Source: Plantibacter sp. PA-3-X8 (GTDB lineage Bacteria; Actinomycetota; Actinomycetes; Actinomycetales; Microbacteriaceae). From it: DNA of 64,000 nt. The notes under the pieces are model-generated. The model saw nothing but the letters and a program-made list of their open reading frames with translations. It did not search any database and had not been told where the DNA came from. Made by a program: the position numbers and the translations under genes. This document shows positions 55,019 to 63,471 of the stretch, in pieces. Every line of letters begins with the position of its first letter. Position 1 is the stretch's first letter. The stretch lies in NCBI RefSeq assembly GCF_003856975.1, contig NZ_CP033107.1, forward strand, positions 372,001 through 436,000, given 5' to 3'.

Positions 55019-55236
55019 GTACGGGGTACCGTCCTGGGTCTCGGTCGCGTCGGGGGCGCGCTCGGTTCATGCTCGGTGGGTGCAGCATCGCCTCGGCAGA
55101 GCCGCCCCTCGATGACCGCGGTCGACCGGTTGCCCGATCCGAGGGAGGCGAAACGGCCACCCTACGTGGACGTCCCTGAGAGGATCCTCCGCTTGGCGCG
55201 GCCTGTGGAGGACCGATGAAGCCCGAATCACCGATT

Positions 55237-55255
55237 TGCTAGCATCGTGCTAGCA
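55237..55255. promoter_or_regulatory. FitAB operator: TGCTAGCA-TCG-TGCTAGCA
   Basis: Two copies of the self-complementary octamer TGCTAGCA, 3 bases apart, 25 bases before the antitoxin ATG. This fits paired ribbon-helix-helix dimers binding with autoregulation. Confidence 0.8.
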
Positions 55256-55280
55256 CTCCATTCCTGCGAGAGGTGACGAC

Positions 55281-55607
55281 ATGCCCACGGTGACCGTCCG
55301 GAATCTCGATGAGGACACGAAACGCGGTCTGCAACAGCTCGGCGCCTTGCACGGACGCTCGATGGAGGCGGAGATCCGGGCGATCCTCGCCGCGGCCGTC
55401 AGGACGACGACGGCTGAGGATCTCCGCGCCACCTCGGCCGCCGACAGCGACCGACCAGGCCTGGCGGAGCGTATCCATCAGCGCTTCGTCGACCTCCACC
55501 TCGACGGTGAACTCGTCATCGAACTGCCCGACCGCACCACGACCACCCGACCGAATCCGTTCGACGATGCCGCGAGCGCCGACGCGGACGACCCGGCCCC
55601 GAGGTGA
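55281..55607 (+). CDS. fitA: antitoxin, ribbon-helix-helix (FitA-like)
   Basis: A 108-residue antitoxin: PTVTVRNLDEDTKRGLQQLGALHGRSMEAEIRAILAAAV is the FitA ribbon-helix-helix with the typical HGRSMEAEIRAIL stretch. A flexible C-terminal half would bind the toxin (ERIHQRFVDLHLDGELVIELPDR). ATG 55281 follows GAGAGGTGAC. The stop overlaps the toxin GTG (GTGA). Autoregulation through the TGCTAGCA repeats upstream is expected. Confidence 0.92.
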   Translation: MPTVTVRNLDEDTKRGLQQLGALHGRSMEAEIRAILAAAVRTTTAEDLRATSAADSDRPGLAERIHQRFVDLHLDGELVIELPDRTTTTRPNPFDDAASADADDPAPR

Positions 55608-56035
55608 TCATCCTCGACACGAACGTCGTCTCCGAACTGTTCAGGCCACGGCCCGACCCCACGGTTGCCCGGTGGCTCGACCGGCAGGACGAGGCCGACC
55701 TCCACCTCACCACGATGACCGCTGCCGAGCTCCTCGAAGGAGCCCTGCGCCTCCCTGCAGGCGCTCGCCGATCGGCGCTCGTCGGGGCCGTAGCGACCGT
55801 GCTCGACGCCGACTTCGCAGGACGCGTCCTCCCCTTCTCTGCGGAAGCCGCGCTCGACTACGCGGAGCTCATGACGACGCGACGCCGCTCCGGCAACCCC
55901 ATCGGACCCCAGGATGCGATCATCGCGGCCATCGCGAGATCCTCCAACGCCGCTCTCGCGACGCGGAACACGCGCGACTTCGCCGGTGTCGGCCTCCACC
56001 TCATCGACCCGTGGGTCCCCGACCACCTGGCATGA
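55604..56035 (+). CDS. fitB: toxin, PIN-domain nuclease (FitB/VapC-like)
   Basis: PIN nuclease of 143 residues. Conserved acids are Asp5 in IILDTNVVSELFRPRPDP, Glu near 43 in TTMTAAELLEGALRLP, Asp near 104 in GNPIGPQDAIIAAIARSSNAALATRNTRDF and Asp in the last motif. The NVVSELFRP and LPAGARR segments are characteristic of the FitB branch. It should act on RNA when the antitoxin is lost. GTG 55604 overlaps the antitoxin stop. Confidence 0.93.
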   Translation: MIILDTNVVSELFRPRPDPTVARWLDRQDEADLHLTTMTAAELLEGALRLPAGARRSALVGAVATVLDADFAGRVLPFSAEAALDYAELMTTRRRSGNPIGPQDAIIAAIARSSNAALATRNTRDFAGVGLHLIDPWVPDHLA

Positions 56036-56053
56036 CGCAGGGCGGCACCCGCC

Positions 56054-57085
56054 TCAGGACGGGTCGACGCCGACCGTCGACTGCCGGACGACGAGTTCCG
56101 GCTGGAAGACGATCTGCTCGGGCACGCGTCGAGCGCCCGCGTCCGCCTCACGGAGCAGGAGCTCGACGGCGGTGTGGCCGATGAGCGCGCTCGGCTGACG
56201 GATCGACGACAGCGGGACGACCGCCGCCGACGCGAAGTCGATGTCGTCGTACCCGATCAGGGCGATGTCGTCCGGCACGCGCACCGAACCGAGCATGCTG
56301 AACGCCTGCAGGACCCCCATCGCGAGGAGGTCGTTGGCCGCGAACACCCCGTCGGGCCACTCGTCACGAGGACGGTTCCGGATGGCCTCACCCGCGGAAC
56401 GGCCCTGCAGCACCGTCAACGCGGTGGTCTCCACGACCTCGAGGGTGACCTCGGCACCACCGGCCGGGGCTGCATCGACCGCCTGACGCGCACCGGCGAG
56501 CCGGTCGACGACCTGCCGGAGCGAGGACGGACCACCCACGACCGCGATACGACGCCGACCGAGTCCGATGAGGTGCTCGACGGCGAGTCGCCCGCCCGCG
56601 ACGTCGTCGACGGCGACCGATGAGAAGCTCGTGTCCTCGGTCTGCCGGTCGACGAGCACCGTCGGTGTCCCGCGGTCGCGCAGTCGGCTGAGCCGGGTGA
56701 GGTCGTCGCCGAGCGGGGTGATCAGGACGCCGGCGACCCGCTGCTCCTCGAAGAGGTCGAGGTAGGCGCGCTCGCGGTCGATGCTCTCGTCGCTGTTTCC
56801 GAGCAGGACCGACCACCCCTCCGCATCGGCTCGGTCCTCGGCACCGCGGGCGACGTCGGTGAAGAACGGGTTGCCGACGTCGAGCACGACGAGGCCGACA
56901 CTGCGGCTGCGGCCGGCCCGGAGCTGACGGGCCGCGTCGTTCCGCACGAAGCCGAGCTCGTCGATCGCCGCGTGGACGCGGTCGACGGTGACGGGCGAGA
57001 CCTTCTCGGGGCGGTTCAGCACGTTGGAGACGGTCCCGACCGAGACGCCGGCTCTCGCCGCGACGTCCTTCACGCTCGCGCTCAC
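56054..57085 (-). CDS. LacI family regulator, probably of the rhamnose-type transporter
   Basis: Repressor of 343 residues: SVKDVAARAGVSVGTVSNVLNRPEKVSPVTVDRVHAAIDELGFVRNDAARQLRAGRS is a complete LacI DNA-binding and hinge unit. The sensor domain ends with IGYDDIDFASAAVVPLSSIRQPSALIGHTAVELLL. GTG 57085 follows AAGGGGAG at 3 bases. A typical LacI operator (TGAATCGATTCA) sits in front of the sugar ABC operon 2.6 kb away, with the two-component genes in between; I infer that this protein binds it. Confidence 0.93.
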   Translation of the reverse strand: MSASVKDVAARAGVSVGTVSNVLNRPEKVSPVTVDRVHAAIDELGFVRNDAARQLRAGRSRSVGLVVLDVGNPFFTDVARGAEDRADAEGWSVLLGNSDESIDRERAYLDLFEEQRVAGVLITPLGDDLTRLSRLRDRGTPTVLVDRQTEDTSFSSVAVDDVAGGRLAVEHLIGLGRRRIAVVGGPSSLRQVVDRLAGARQAVDAAPAGGAEVTLEVVETTALTVLQGRSAGEAIRNRPRDEWPDGVFAANDLLAMGVLQAFSMLGSVRVPDDIALIGYDDIDFASAAVVPLSSIRQPSALIGHTAVELLLREADAGARRVPEQIVFQPELVVRQSTVGVDPS

Positions 57086-57191
57086 GGCTCCCCTTCGCCT
57101 GTCGGACCCGTCAGGCGACGCCGGACGGGCTGGCTCATTGTTGCACGCAGTGACTCATCGCGCCCGCGCAGTCGGCTGCCCCGGTCGTCGC

Positions 57192-57359
57192 CGTCCCCAA
57201 CTCAGGAGTTCCCCGGCGCGCCGCACCCACCCCAACCCGACACACCGGGCGAGTCCTGAGAACGGGCCATCCACCCGCCGCCGTCCCCAACTCAGGAGTT
57301 CCCGGGCGCGGCGCCCCGCCCGCCCCCGACACACCGGGCGACTCCTGAGAACGGGGCGA
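57192..57359. repeat. repeat family 4, two tandem copies
   Basis: CCGTCCCCAACTCAGGAGTT starts both copies (57191 and 57281). Each ends with GACACACCGGGCGA(G/C)TCCTGAGAACGGG, about 57267 and 57355. The ends are inverted repeats (AACTCAGGAGT / CTCCTGAG). The period is 90 bp, and the unit resembles the element at 9958. Confidence 0.87.
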
Positions 57360-57362
57360 CGA

Positions 57363-58796
57363 TCAGGCGGGATCGACCGGCAGAGCCGACGCGGCGGGCA
57401 GGGTGACGACGACCTCGAGACCGTGGCCGGGTCGGTTGTGCAGCACGATCGCCCCACCCGCGTTGCGCGCGATGGCGGCGACGATCGCGAGCCCGAGCCC
57501 GGAACCGTGCCCGGAGGACCGCGTCGCGTCCGACCGGCTGAACCGCTCGAGCGCTCGCGGTTCGAAGGCCGGGTCGAGCCCTCCGGCGTTGTCCGACACC
57601 CGCAGCGTGAGCTGACCGCCGTCGTCGTCGAGCATGACCGACACCCGGCGCGGAGCACCCCCGCGCTCGGTGAAGGCCTGCAGCGCGTTCCCCGCGAGGT
57701 TGTCGACGACCCGACCGACATCGTCGGCGCGCACGGCGTACACCGCCGCACCCTCCCCCGGCCCGCTCTCAGCGATCGCGCTCACGTATTCGACCTCGAT
57801 CCCGGCCAGCGCGTCGTCCGAGGCGACCCGGAACCGCGCGCGCTCGACCGCCTCGAGCACGTCGGCCTCCAACCTGGCCGCGCTCGTCCGCTCCTCCGGC
57901 GTCGCCGCCTCGATGCGGGACAGCTCGAGCAGCGAGGTGACGAGCGCCGACAGCCGCGTCGCACTGCGCTCCGCCCCCTCGATGTCGGCGAGCAGTTGCT
58001 CACGCGACGAGTCCTCGAGACGCGCGAGTTCGAGCTGGGTGCGGAGGATCGCGAGCGGCGTGCGGAGCTCGTGACTCGCGTCGGACACGAGCTGTCGTTC
58101 GCGGTCCGCCGAGGCCCGCAGCCGCTCGATGAGGTCGTTGAGGGTGATCGCGAGCTGCGCGATCTCGTCGTCCGCACGGCCGACCGGCAGCACCTCGTCC
58201 GTCGACCGTTCGCTGAGGCTCTGCGCGCTCACCCGGAGCCTGGTGACGGGCCGGAGCGACACCGTCGTCAGGATCCACCCGCCGGCCGCCACACCGAGGA
58301 CGAGGAGCGCGAAGGACCCGACGAGGAGGAGGCGCATCTGGACGAGGACGGTCGTCTCCTCGGCCTCGTCGCGTCCGGCGATGACGTACCAGGTGTCGCC
58401 ACCGACGGTCACGGGCTGTGACAACAGGATGTAGGTGGCTGAACCGGCGTCGACGGTGGTGACCTCCCGCGTCGCGGCGAGCGCCGGGAGTTGCGCGGCG
58501 AGCGTCGTCGGCAGGCTGAAGACCGGGATGGAGCCGTCGGGGGCGATGACCGCGATGCGGGTGCCGAGGCCGGGCCCCTGGAGCGGGTCGTCGGGTCTCG
58601 CCTGCAGCGCGAACACGTATTGTGCGCCGTCACTGCGGAGCGCCTGGACGGTGCCGTCGCGGACGATGCGCTCCAGCTGGGCGTTGATCGCGAGCCCGGC
58701 GAAGAGCGACACGACGACGGCGATGAGCAGACTGCCCCCGGCGATCCGCGTGCGGATGCCGTGGTGCCGCGTCGAGCGACGACGGTCCGACGACAC
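57363..58796 (-). CDS. sensor histidine kinase
   Basis: A 477-residue membrane kinase: helix 1 at about 18-37, an extracellular sensor of about 115 residues, helix 2 at about 152-175 and a HAMP region (LRPVTRLRVSAQSLSER). The dimerisation domain is VSDASHELRTPLAILRTQLELARL, with the phospho-His near residue 242, followed by a catalytic ATPase domain (N box VVDNLAGNALQAF, G1 VSDNAGGLDP, G2 HGSGLGLAIVAAIARNAGG). It begins 4 bases after the response-regulator stop, and the pair is co-transcribed. The signal is unknown. Confidence 0.95.
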   Translation of the reverse strand: MSSDRRRSTRHHGIRTRIAGGSLLIAVVVSLFAGLAINAQLERIVRDGTVQALRSDGAQYVFALQARPDDPLQGPGLGTRIAVIAPDGSIPVFSLPTTLAAQLPALAATREVTTVDAGSATYILLSQPVTVGGDTWYVIAGRDEAEETTVLVQMRLLLVGSFALLVLGVAAGGWILTTVSLRPVTRLRVSAQSLSERSTDEVLPVGRADDEIAQLAITLNDLIERLRASADRERQLVSDASHELRTPLAILRTQLELARLEDSSREQLLADIEGAERSATRLSALVTSLLELSRIEAATPEERTSAARLEADVLEAVERARFRVASDDALAGIEVEYVSAIAESGPGEGAAVYAVRADDVGRVVDNLAGNALQAFTERGGAPRRVSVMLDDDGGQLTLRVSDNAGGLDPAFEPRALERFSRSDATRSSGHGSGLGLAIVAAIARNAGGAIVLHNRPGHGLEVVVTLPAASALPVDPA

Positions 58797-58800
58797 GCCC

Positions 58801-59505
58801 TCAGCTCCCTGCGGCGACGAGCGAGAACCCCACGCCGCGGCTCGTCACGATGCGGACGCCAGCCTCCGCCAGGTCGAGTTTGCGACGGAGGCGGCTGATG
58901 TACTGGTCGACGACGTTCGGGTCGATGTTGTCGAAGGTCTCCCAGACCTCCCGCAGCATGGCCGCCCGGGAGACGACGACGCCCGGATCGGTCGCGAGCA
59001 CCCGGAGGACGTCGAACTCGGTCCCGCTCAGCGGCACGTCGTGGTCGCCGACGCGTGCCCGGTGCCGGTGCAGGTCGAGCGTCAGCCCACCGACGTCCAA
59101 GCGGGGCTGCACGGTGAGCGCGTCCCGACGCCGGACCGCGCGGATCCGGGCGGCGAGCTCGGCGAAGGCGAACGGCTTGATCATGTAGTCGTCGGCTCCG
59201 GCGTCGAGCCCGCGGACCCGGTCGTCCACGGCGTCGCGCGCCGTGAGCAGGATCACCGCGAGCGTCGGGTCGAGGCCTTTGAGCTCGCGGCAGACGGCGA
59301 ATCCGGAGAGCCCGGGGAGCATGACGTCGACCACCGCGACCTGGAAGCCCGCGTCGCCACCGGACACCGGCGCGATCGCCTGCCGCGCGAGGTCCAGTGC
59401 GGTCGGGCCGTCGAACGCCGTCGTCACGTCGTGGCCGTCCGACCCGAGACCGCGGGAGAGGAGGCCAGCCATCTCGCGTTCGTCATCGACGACGAGGATC
59501 CGCAC
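58801..59505 (-). CDS. OmpR/PhoB family response regulator
   Basis: A 234-residue regulator: a receiver domain (ILVVDDEREMAGLLSRGLGSDG; phospho-Asp in VAVVDVMLPGLSGF near residue 56; TAR and KPF motifs) and a C-terminal winged helix (LSGTEFDVLRVLATDPGVVVSRAAMLREVW ... VDQYISRLRRKLDLAEAGVRIVTSRGVGFSL). GTG 59505 has a strong AAGGAGG 7 bases upstream, and TAGGCT (59537-59542) may be the -10. It is upstream of and probably phosphorylated by the kinase. Its targets are not visible. Confidence 0.95.
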   Translation of the reverse strand: MRILVVDDEREMAGLLSRGLGSDGHDVTTAFDGPTALDLARQAIAPVSGGDAGFQVAVVDVMLPGLSGFAVCRELKGLDPTLAVILLTARDAVDDRVRGLDAGADDYMIKPFAFAELAARIRAVRRRDALTVQPRLDVGGLTLDLHRHRARVGDHDVPLSGTEFDVLRVLATDPGVVVSRAAMLREVWETFDNIDPNVVDQYISRLRRKLDLAEAGVRIVTSRGVGFSLVAAGS

Positions 59506-59597
59506 GGTCGTCCTCCTTCGCCATCGAGCATCCACAGCCTAGGCGAGCCGACCGGGGCGCCGTTTCTGAAGGTCCTGTCAGGAACGACCGCTTCGCC

Positions 59598-59627
59598 TTG
59601 CCGCCCGCGATCCGACGGCCATACAGT
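59598..59627 (+). promoter_or_regulatory. promoter of the rhamnose-type ABC operon
   Basis: TTGCCG (59598-59603), an 18-base spacer and TACAGT (59622-59627). The start site would be near 59634, leaving a leader of about 70 bases that contains the LacI operator. Confidence 0.65.
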
Positions 59628-59644
59628 GCAGGTGCTCCCGACCC

Positions 59645-59656
59645 TGAATCGATTCA
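59645..59656. promoter_or_regulatory. LacI operator TGAATCGATTCA
   Basis: A perfect 12-base palindrome with the central CG typical of LacI sites, about 11 bases downstream of the predicted start of transcription and 47 before the ATPase ATG. A bound repressor would block elongation. Confidence 0.8.
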
Positions 59657-59702
59657 CATCCCGCCGGGAGCGAGCCCCTCACCGTGGAGGAACGGACCCT
59701 CA

Positions 59703-61256
59703 ATGACGATCGACCATCCAGCGCAACCGGCGCGCACCGAACCTGCCGGGCGCAGCGCCCAGCCGGCGCTCTCCCTCATCGGAGCCGCCAAGACCTTCGG
59801 CCCCGTCGTCGCCCTGGCCGACGGCACCATCCAGATCGAGGCCGGCGAGATCCACGCGCTCGTCGGCGAGAACGGCGCCGGGAAGTCCACGCTCGTGAAG
59901 ATCCTCGCCGGGCTCTACACCCCAGATGCCGGCGACTTCACCCTCGCCGGGAAGCCCGTCGCCTTCCGCGGCGTCGCCGACAGCAAGGCCGCGGGCATCT
60001 CCGTGATCTACCAGGAGCCGACCCTGTTCCCCGACCTCACCGTCGCCGAGAACATCTTCATCGGCCGCCAGCCGAAGAACGGCCTCGGACTCATCAGCAC
60101 TGGCGCCATGCGGAAGGCCGCCCGCGCCCTGTTCGACCGCCTCGGCGTCCAGATCGACCCCGACCGCGTCGCCGAGGGCCTGTCGATCGCCGACCAGCAG
60201 ATCATCGAGATCGCGAAGGCCATCTCGCTCGACGCCAAAGTCCTCATCATGGACGAACCGACCGCCGCGCTCTCCGGCGTCGAGGTCGACCGCCTCTTCC
60301 AGGTCGCCCGCTCCCTGCGCGACGCGGGCGCCGGCATCATGTTCATCTCCCACCGCTTCGAGGAGGTCTTCGCGCTGTGCGACCGCATCACGGTCATGCG
60401 CGACGGCCGCTACATCGCCACGCACGTCACGAACGAGACCTCCGTCGACGCGATCGTCCGGCAGATGGTCGGTCGCGACATCGCCGCCCTCTTCCCCAAG
60501 CAGGACGCGGAGATCGGCGACGCGGTCCTCACCGTCGACGGGCTGTCGCGCGCCGGCGTCTTCTCCGACATCTCGTTCACGGTGCGCTCGGGTGAGATCG
60601 TCGCCCTCGCGGGACTCGTCGGCGCCGGGCGCACCGAGGTAGCCCGCGCCGTCTTCGGCATCGACCCCTACGACACCGGACGCGTCACGCTCGACGGCAA
60701 GCCGGTGAAGGCCGGCGACCCGCAGGCCGCGATCGACGCCGGCATGGGCTTCGTCCCGGAGGACCGTCGCAAGCAGGGGCTCGTGATGGACCTGTCGGTC
60801 GCCCGCAACGCGACCCTCACCCTCCGCCACCGGCTCGCGCGGTTCGGGATCATCTCCGGCCGCCGCGAACGCGAGGCGGCCGAGGAGTGGTCGGCCCGCC
60901 TCCAGGTGAAGACCGGCTCGCAGGAGTACGCGGTCTCCACCCTCTCCGGCGGCAACCAGCAGAAGGTCGTCCTCGCGAAGTGGCTCGCCACCGAGCCGAC
61001 CTTCCTCATCGTCGACGAGCCCACCCGCGGCATCGACGTCGGCACGAAGAGCGAGGTGCACCGCCTCATCTCCGAACTCGCCGGCCGCGGCATCGCGATC
61101 CTCATGATCTCCTCCGAACTGCCCGAGGTCCTCGGCATGGCCGACCGCGTCCTCGTCATGCACGAGGGCCGGATCACCGCCGAGCTCACCCGCGAAGAAG
61201 CGACCCCGGAGACCGTGATGCACGCGGCCACCGGTTCCCTGGAAGGCGCACGATGA
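59703..61256 (+). CDS. sugar ABC transporter ATPase (two nucleotide-binding domains, rhamnose/ribose type)
   Basis: A 517-residue tandem ATPase of the CUT2 class. Domain 1 has Walker A GENGAGKSTLV near residue 55, the diverged signature LSIADQQIIEIAKAISLD and Walker B VLIMDEPTAALS. Domain 2 has GLVGAGRTEVARAVFG (a degenerate Walker A) near 303, signature TLSGGNQQKVVLAKWLA near 415 and FLIVDEPTRGIDVG. It powers import of a monosaccharide through the two permeases downstream. ATG 59703 follows GGAGGAACGG; the stop overlaps the first permease (ATGA). Confidence 0.95.
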   Translation: MTIDHPAQPARTEPAGRSAQPALSLIGAAKTFGPVVALADGTIQIEAGEIHALVGENGAGKSTLVKILAGLYTPDAGDFTLAGKPVAFRGVADSKAAGISVIYQEPTLFPDLTVAENIFIGRQPKNGLGLISTGAMRKAARALFDRLGVQIDPDRVAEGLSIADQQIIEIAKAISLDAKVLIMDEPTAALSGVEVDRLFQVARSLRDAGAGIMFISHRFEEVFALCDRITVMRDGRYIATHVTNETSVDAIVRQMVGRDIAALFPKQDAEIGDAVLTVDGLSRAGVFSDISFTVRSGEIVALAGLVGAGRTEVARAVFGIDPYDTGRVTLDGKPVKAGDPQAAIDAGMGFVPEDRRKQGLVMDLSVARNATLTLRHRLARFGIISGRREREAAEEWSARLQVKTGSQEYAVSTLSGGNQQKVVLAKWLATEPTFLIVDEPTRGIDVGTKSEVHRLISELAGRGIAILMISSELPEVLGMADRVLVMHEGRITAELTREEATPETVMHAATGSLEGAR

Positions 61257-62308
61257 CCGACACCACCACCACCAAGCCGGGAGGCGGCGGCCCCGTCACC
61301 GTCGCGACCGAGCGCACGACGAACCCGATCGCGTCGATCGTGCGACTCCGGGAGCTCCCGGTCACCGTCGCCCTCGTCGTGCTCGTGCTCGTGACCTACC
61401 TCGCGAACCCGCTGTTCCTGTCGGCACAGGGGGTGAAGGACCTCCTCCTCAACGCGACGATCATGATCATCCTCGCCGTCGGTCAGGCGCTCGTCATCAT
61501 CACCCGCAACGTCGACCTGTCCGTCGGCTCGATCCTGGGGCTCGTGGCCTTCGCGACCGGCACGATGTTCGCGACGATGCCGCAGCTGCCGATCATCGCG
61601 GTGTTCGCCATCGCGATGCTACTCGGTGCGGTGCTCGGCGCGATCAACGGTGCGCTCGTCACGATCGCGAAGGTCCCCGCCCTCGTCATCACCCTGGGCA
61701 CGCTCTACATCTACCGAGGCCTGAACAACGCGTGGGCCGGTGGCACGCAGTACTTCGCGGACGACCGACCCGACGCGTTCGGGAACCTGTCCGTCGACAC
61801 CGTCCTCGGCTTCCCGGTCATCACCCTCATCGCGATCCTCGTCGTGGTCGTCGTCGCCGTCTACATGGCCGGCGCCCGTTCCGGCCGCGACCTCTACGCG
61901 ATCGGGTCGGACCCCGACGCCGCGAAGCTGTTCGGCATCCCGGTCGGCCGCCGCGTCTTCCTCGCCTTCCTGGCGAACGGCCTGCTCGCCGGACTCGCCG
62001 GTGTGCTCTACGCCTCGCGCTTCAACTCGGTCGGCGCGACCACCGGGTCCGGTATGGAGCTCGACGTCGTCGCGGCGGCCGTGGTCGGTGGTGTCGCGAT
62101 CTTCGGCGGCAGCGGCTCGGTCGCCGGGGCCGCTATCGGCGCGATCCTCCTCACCACCATCACGAGCGCCCTCACCGCCCTGCGCGTCGACAAGTTCTGG
62201 CAACAGGCGATCGTGGGCATCCTCATCCTGGCCGCGATCATCATCGACCGCGTCGCCAGCCTCCGTACGGCCAAGAAACTGCGAATGAGCGAGGCACGCG
62301 ATGTCTGA
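61253..62308 (+). CDS. sugar ABC transporter permease 1 (CUT2)
   Basis: A 351-residue permease with about nine to ten helices. The CUT2 family has motifs IITRNVDLSVGSILGLVAFATG near residue 82 and KLFGIPVGRRVFLAFLANGLLAGLAGVLYASRFNSVGATTGSGMELDVVAAAVVGGVAIFGGSGSVAGAAIGAIL, the classic BPD_transp_2 region. It forms a heterodimer with the next gene product. ATG 61253 overlaps the ATPase stop. Confidence 0.95.
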   Translation: MTDTTTTKPGGGGPVTVATERTTNPIASIVRLRELPVTVALVVLVLVTYLANPLFLSAQGVKDLLLNATIMIILAVGQALVIITRNVDLSVGSILGLVAFATGTMFATMPQLPIIAVFAIAMLLGAVLGAINGALVTIAKVPALVITLGTLYIYRGLNNAWAGGTQYFADDRPDAFGNLSVDTVLGFPVITLIAILVVVVVAVYMAGARSGRDLYAIGSDPDAAKLFGIPVGRRVFLAFLANGLLAGLAGVLYASRFNSVGATTGSGMELDVVAAAVVGGVAIFGGSGSVAGAAIGAILLTTITSALTALRVDKFWQQAIVGILILAAIIIDRVASLRTAKKLRMSEARDV

Positions 62309-63401
62309 TCTGAAGACCCCGGCAGCCCCGAAGGCTCCGTTCACCAAGGGCTCCGGCCCGCTCGGCACCGACACCACCGGCGTGCTCGTGGCCGAACCGA
62401 AGGGCCGCACCGGTGCCTCGCGCATCCTCCTCGGTCGCGACGCGATCATGATCTACGCGCTGCTCGTCGTCGTCATCGGCGCCTGCCTGCTCATCCCGCG
62501 GTTCGCCTCCCCCGTCACCGTGGGCTTCCTCCTCCTCGACGTCATACCGATCCTCCTCATCGCGATGCCGATGACGCTCGTCATCATCACGGGCGAGATC
62601 GACCTGTCCGTCGCGAGCACCGCGGGCCTCACGAGCGCCGTCATCGGTGTGCTGTGGGCCGGCGGCGGGATGGACATCGGGGTCGTCCTCCTCATCGGGC
62701 TGCTCGTCGGAGTCGTCGCCGGCGCGTTCAACGGCTTCCTCATCGCGGTGGTCGGACTCCCGTCGCTCGCGGTGACGATCGGCACGCTCGCGCTGTTCCG
62801 CGGCCTCGCGCTCGTCGTCATCGGCGACAACGCGGTCGCCAACTTCCCGCCCGAGCTCACCGCGTTCTTCACGTCGAAGATCGGCTCGACCGGCATCCCC
62901 GTGGTCATGGTCGGGGTCCTCGTCGTCGTGCTCGCCTTCGGGGTCATCCTGCACCTGACCCCCTTCGGCCGCGGGCTGTACGCGCTCGGGTACAGCACGG
63001 AGGCCGCGAGCTTCGTCGGCATCAAGGTCGCCCGCTCGAAGTTCTGGCTCTACGTCGCGACCGGCGGTGTCTCCGCCCTCGCGGGGGTGTTCTGGACGCT
63101 CCGCTACTCGAGCGCCCGCAGCGACAACGCCTCCGGGCTCGAACTCGCCGTCATCGCGGCCGTGCTCCTCGGCGGCGTCTCGATCTTCGGCGGCAAGGGG
63201 TCCATCCCGGGTGTCGTCGCGGGTGTGCTGCTCATCGGCACCATCAACTACGCGCTCCGACTCGGCCGCGTCTCCGACGTCGTCCTCATCATCGTGACCG
63301 GGACCCTGCTGATCGCCTCGGTGGTCGGCCCCAGTATCTTCGAATCCGTCAAGCAGTGGAACCACCACCGACGGATCCGACGCAGCCTGCCCCAGCACTG
63401 A
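62301..63401 (+). CDS. sugar ABC transporter permease 2 (CUT2)
   Basis: A 366-residue permease paralogous to its neighbour, with VIITGEIDLSVASTAGLTSAVIG near 94 and SFVGIKVARSKFWLYVATGGVSALAGVFWTLRYSSARSDNASGLELAVIAAVLLGGVSIFGGKGSIPGVVAGVLLIGTINYAL. ATG 62301 lies within the end of the previous gene (8-base overlap). Presence of two different permeases with one ATPase and a binding protein is the arrangement of rhamnose transporters (RhaTPQS) and AI-2 importers. Confidence 0.95.
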   Translation: MSDLKTPAAPKAPFTKGSGPLGTDTTGVLVAEPKGRTGASRILLGRDAIMIYALLVVVIGACLLIPRFASPVTVGFLLLDVIPILLIAMPMTLVIITGEIDLSVASTAGLTSAVIGVLWAGGGMDIGVVLLIGLLVGVVAGAFNGFLIAVVGLPSLAVTIGTLALFRGLALVVIGDNAVANFPPELTAFFTSKIGSTGIPVVMVGVLVVVLAFGVILHLTPFGRGLYALGYSTEAASFVGIKVARSKFWLYVATGGVSALAGVFWTLRYSSARSDNASGLELAVIAAVLLGGVSIFGGKGSIPGVVAGVLLIGTINYALRLGRVSDVVLIIVTGTLLIASVVGPSIFESVKQWNHHRRIRRSLPQH

Positions 63402-63471
63402 TCTCCCGATCGGCGCAGCCCTCGGGGCACCCCACGCCACAGCACCAGGCGTATCCAGAAAGGAACAGACA

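Noticed and set aside
55019..55280. A c-di-AMP (ydaO/yuaA) riboswitch in front of the NlpC/P60 gene, as known for actinobacterial wall hydrolases
   Set aside because: The leader is long enough and contains GC hairpins, but I cannot find the conserved GGGGUGAAU and CCCGUCAGCUAAC-type segments on the minus strand.
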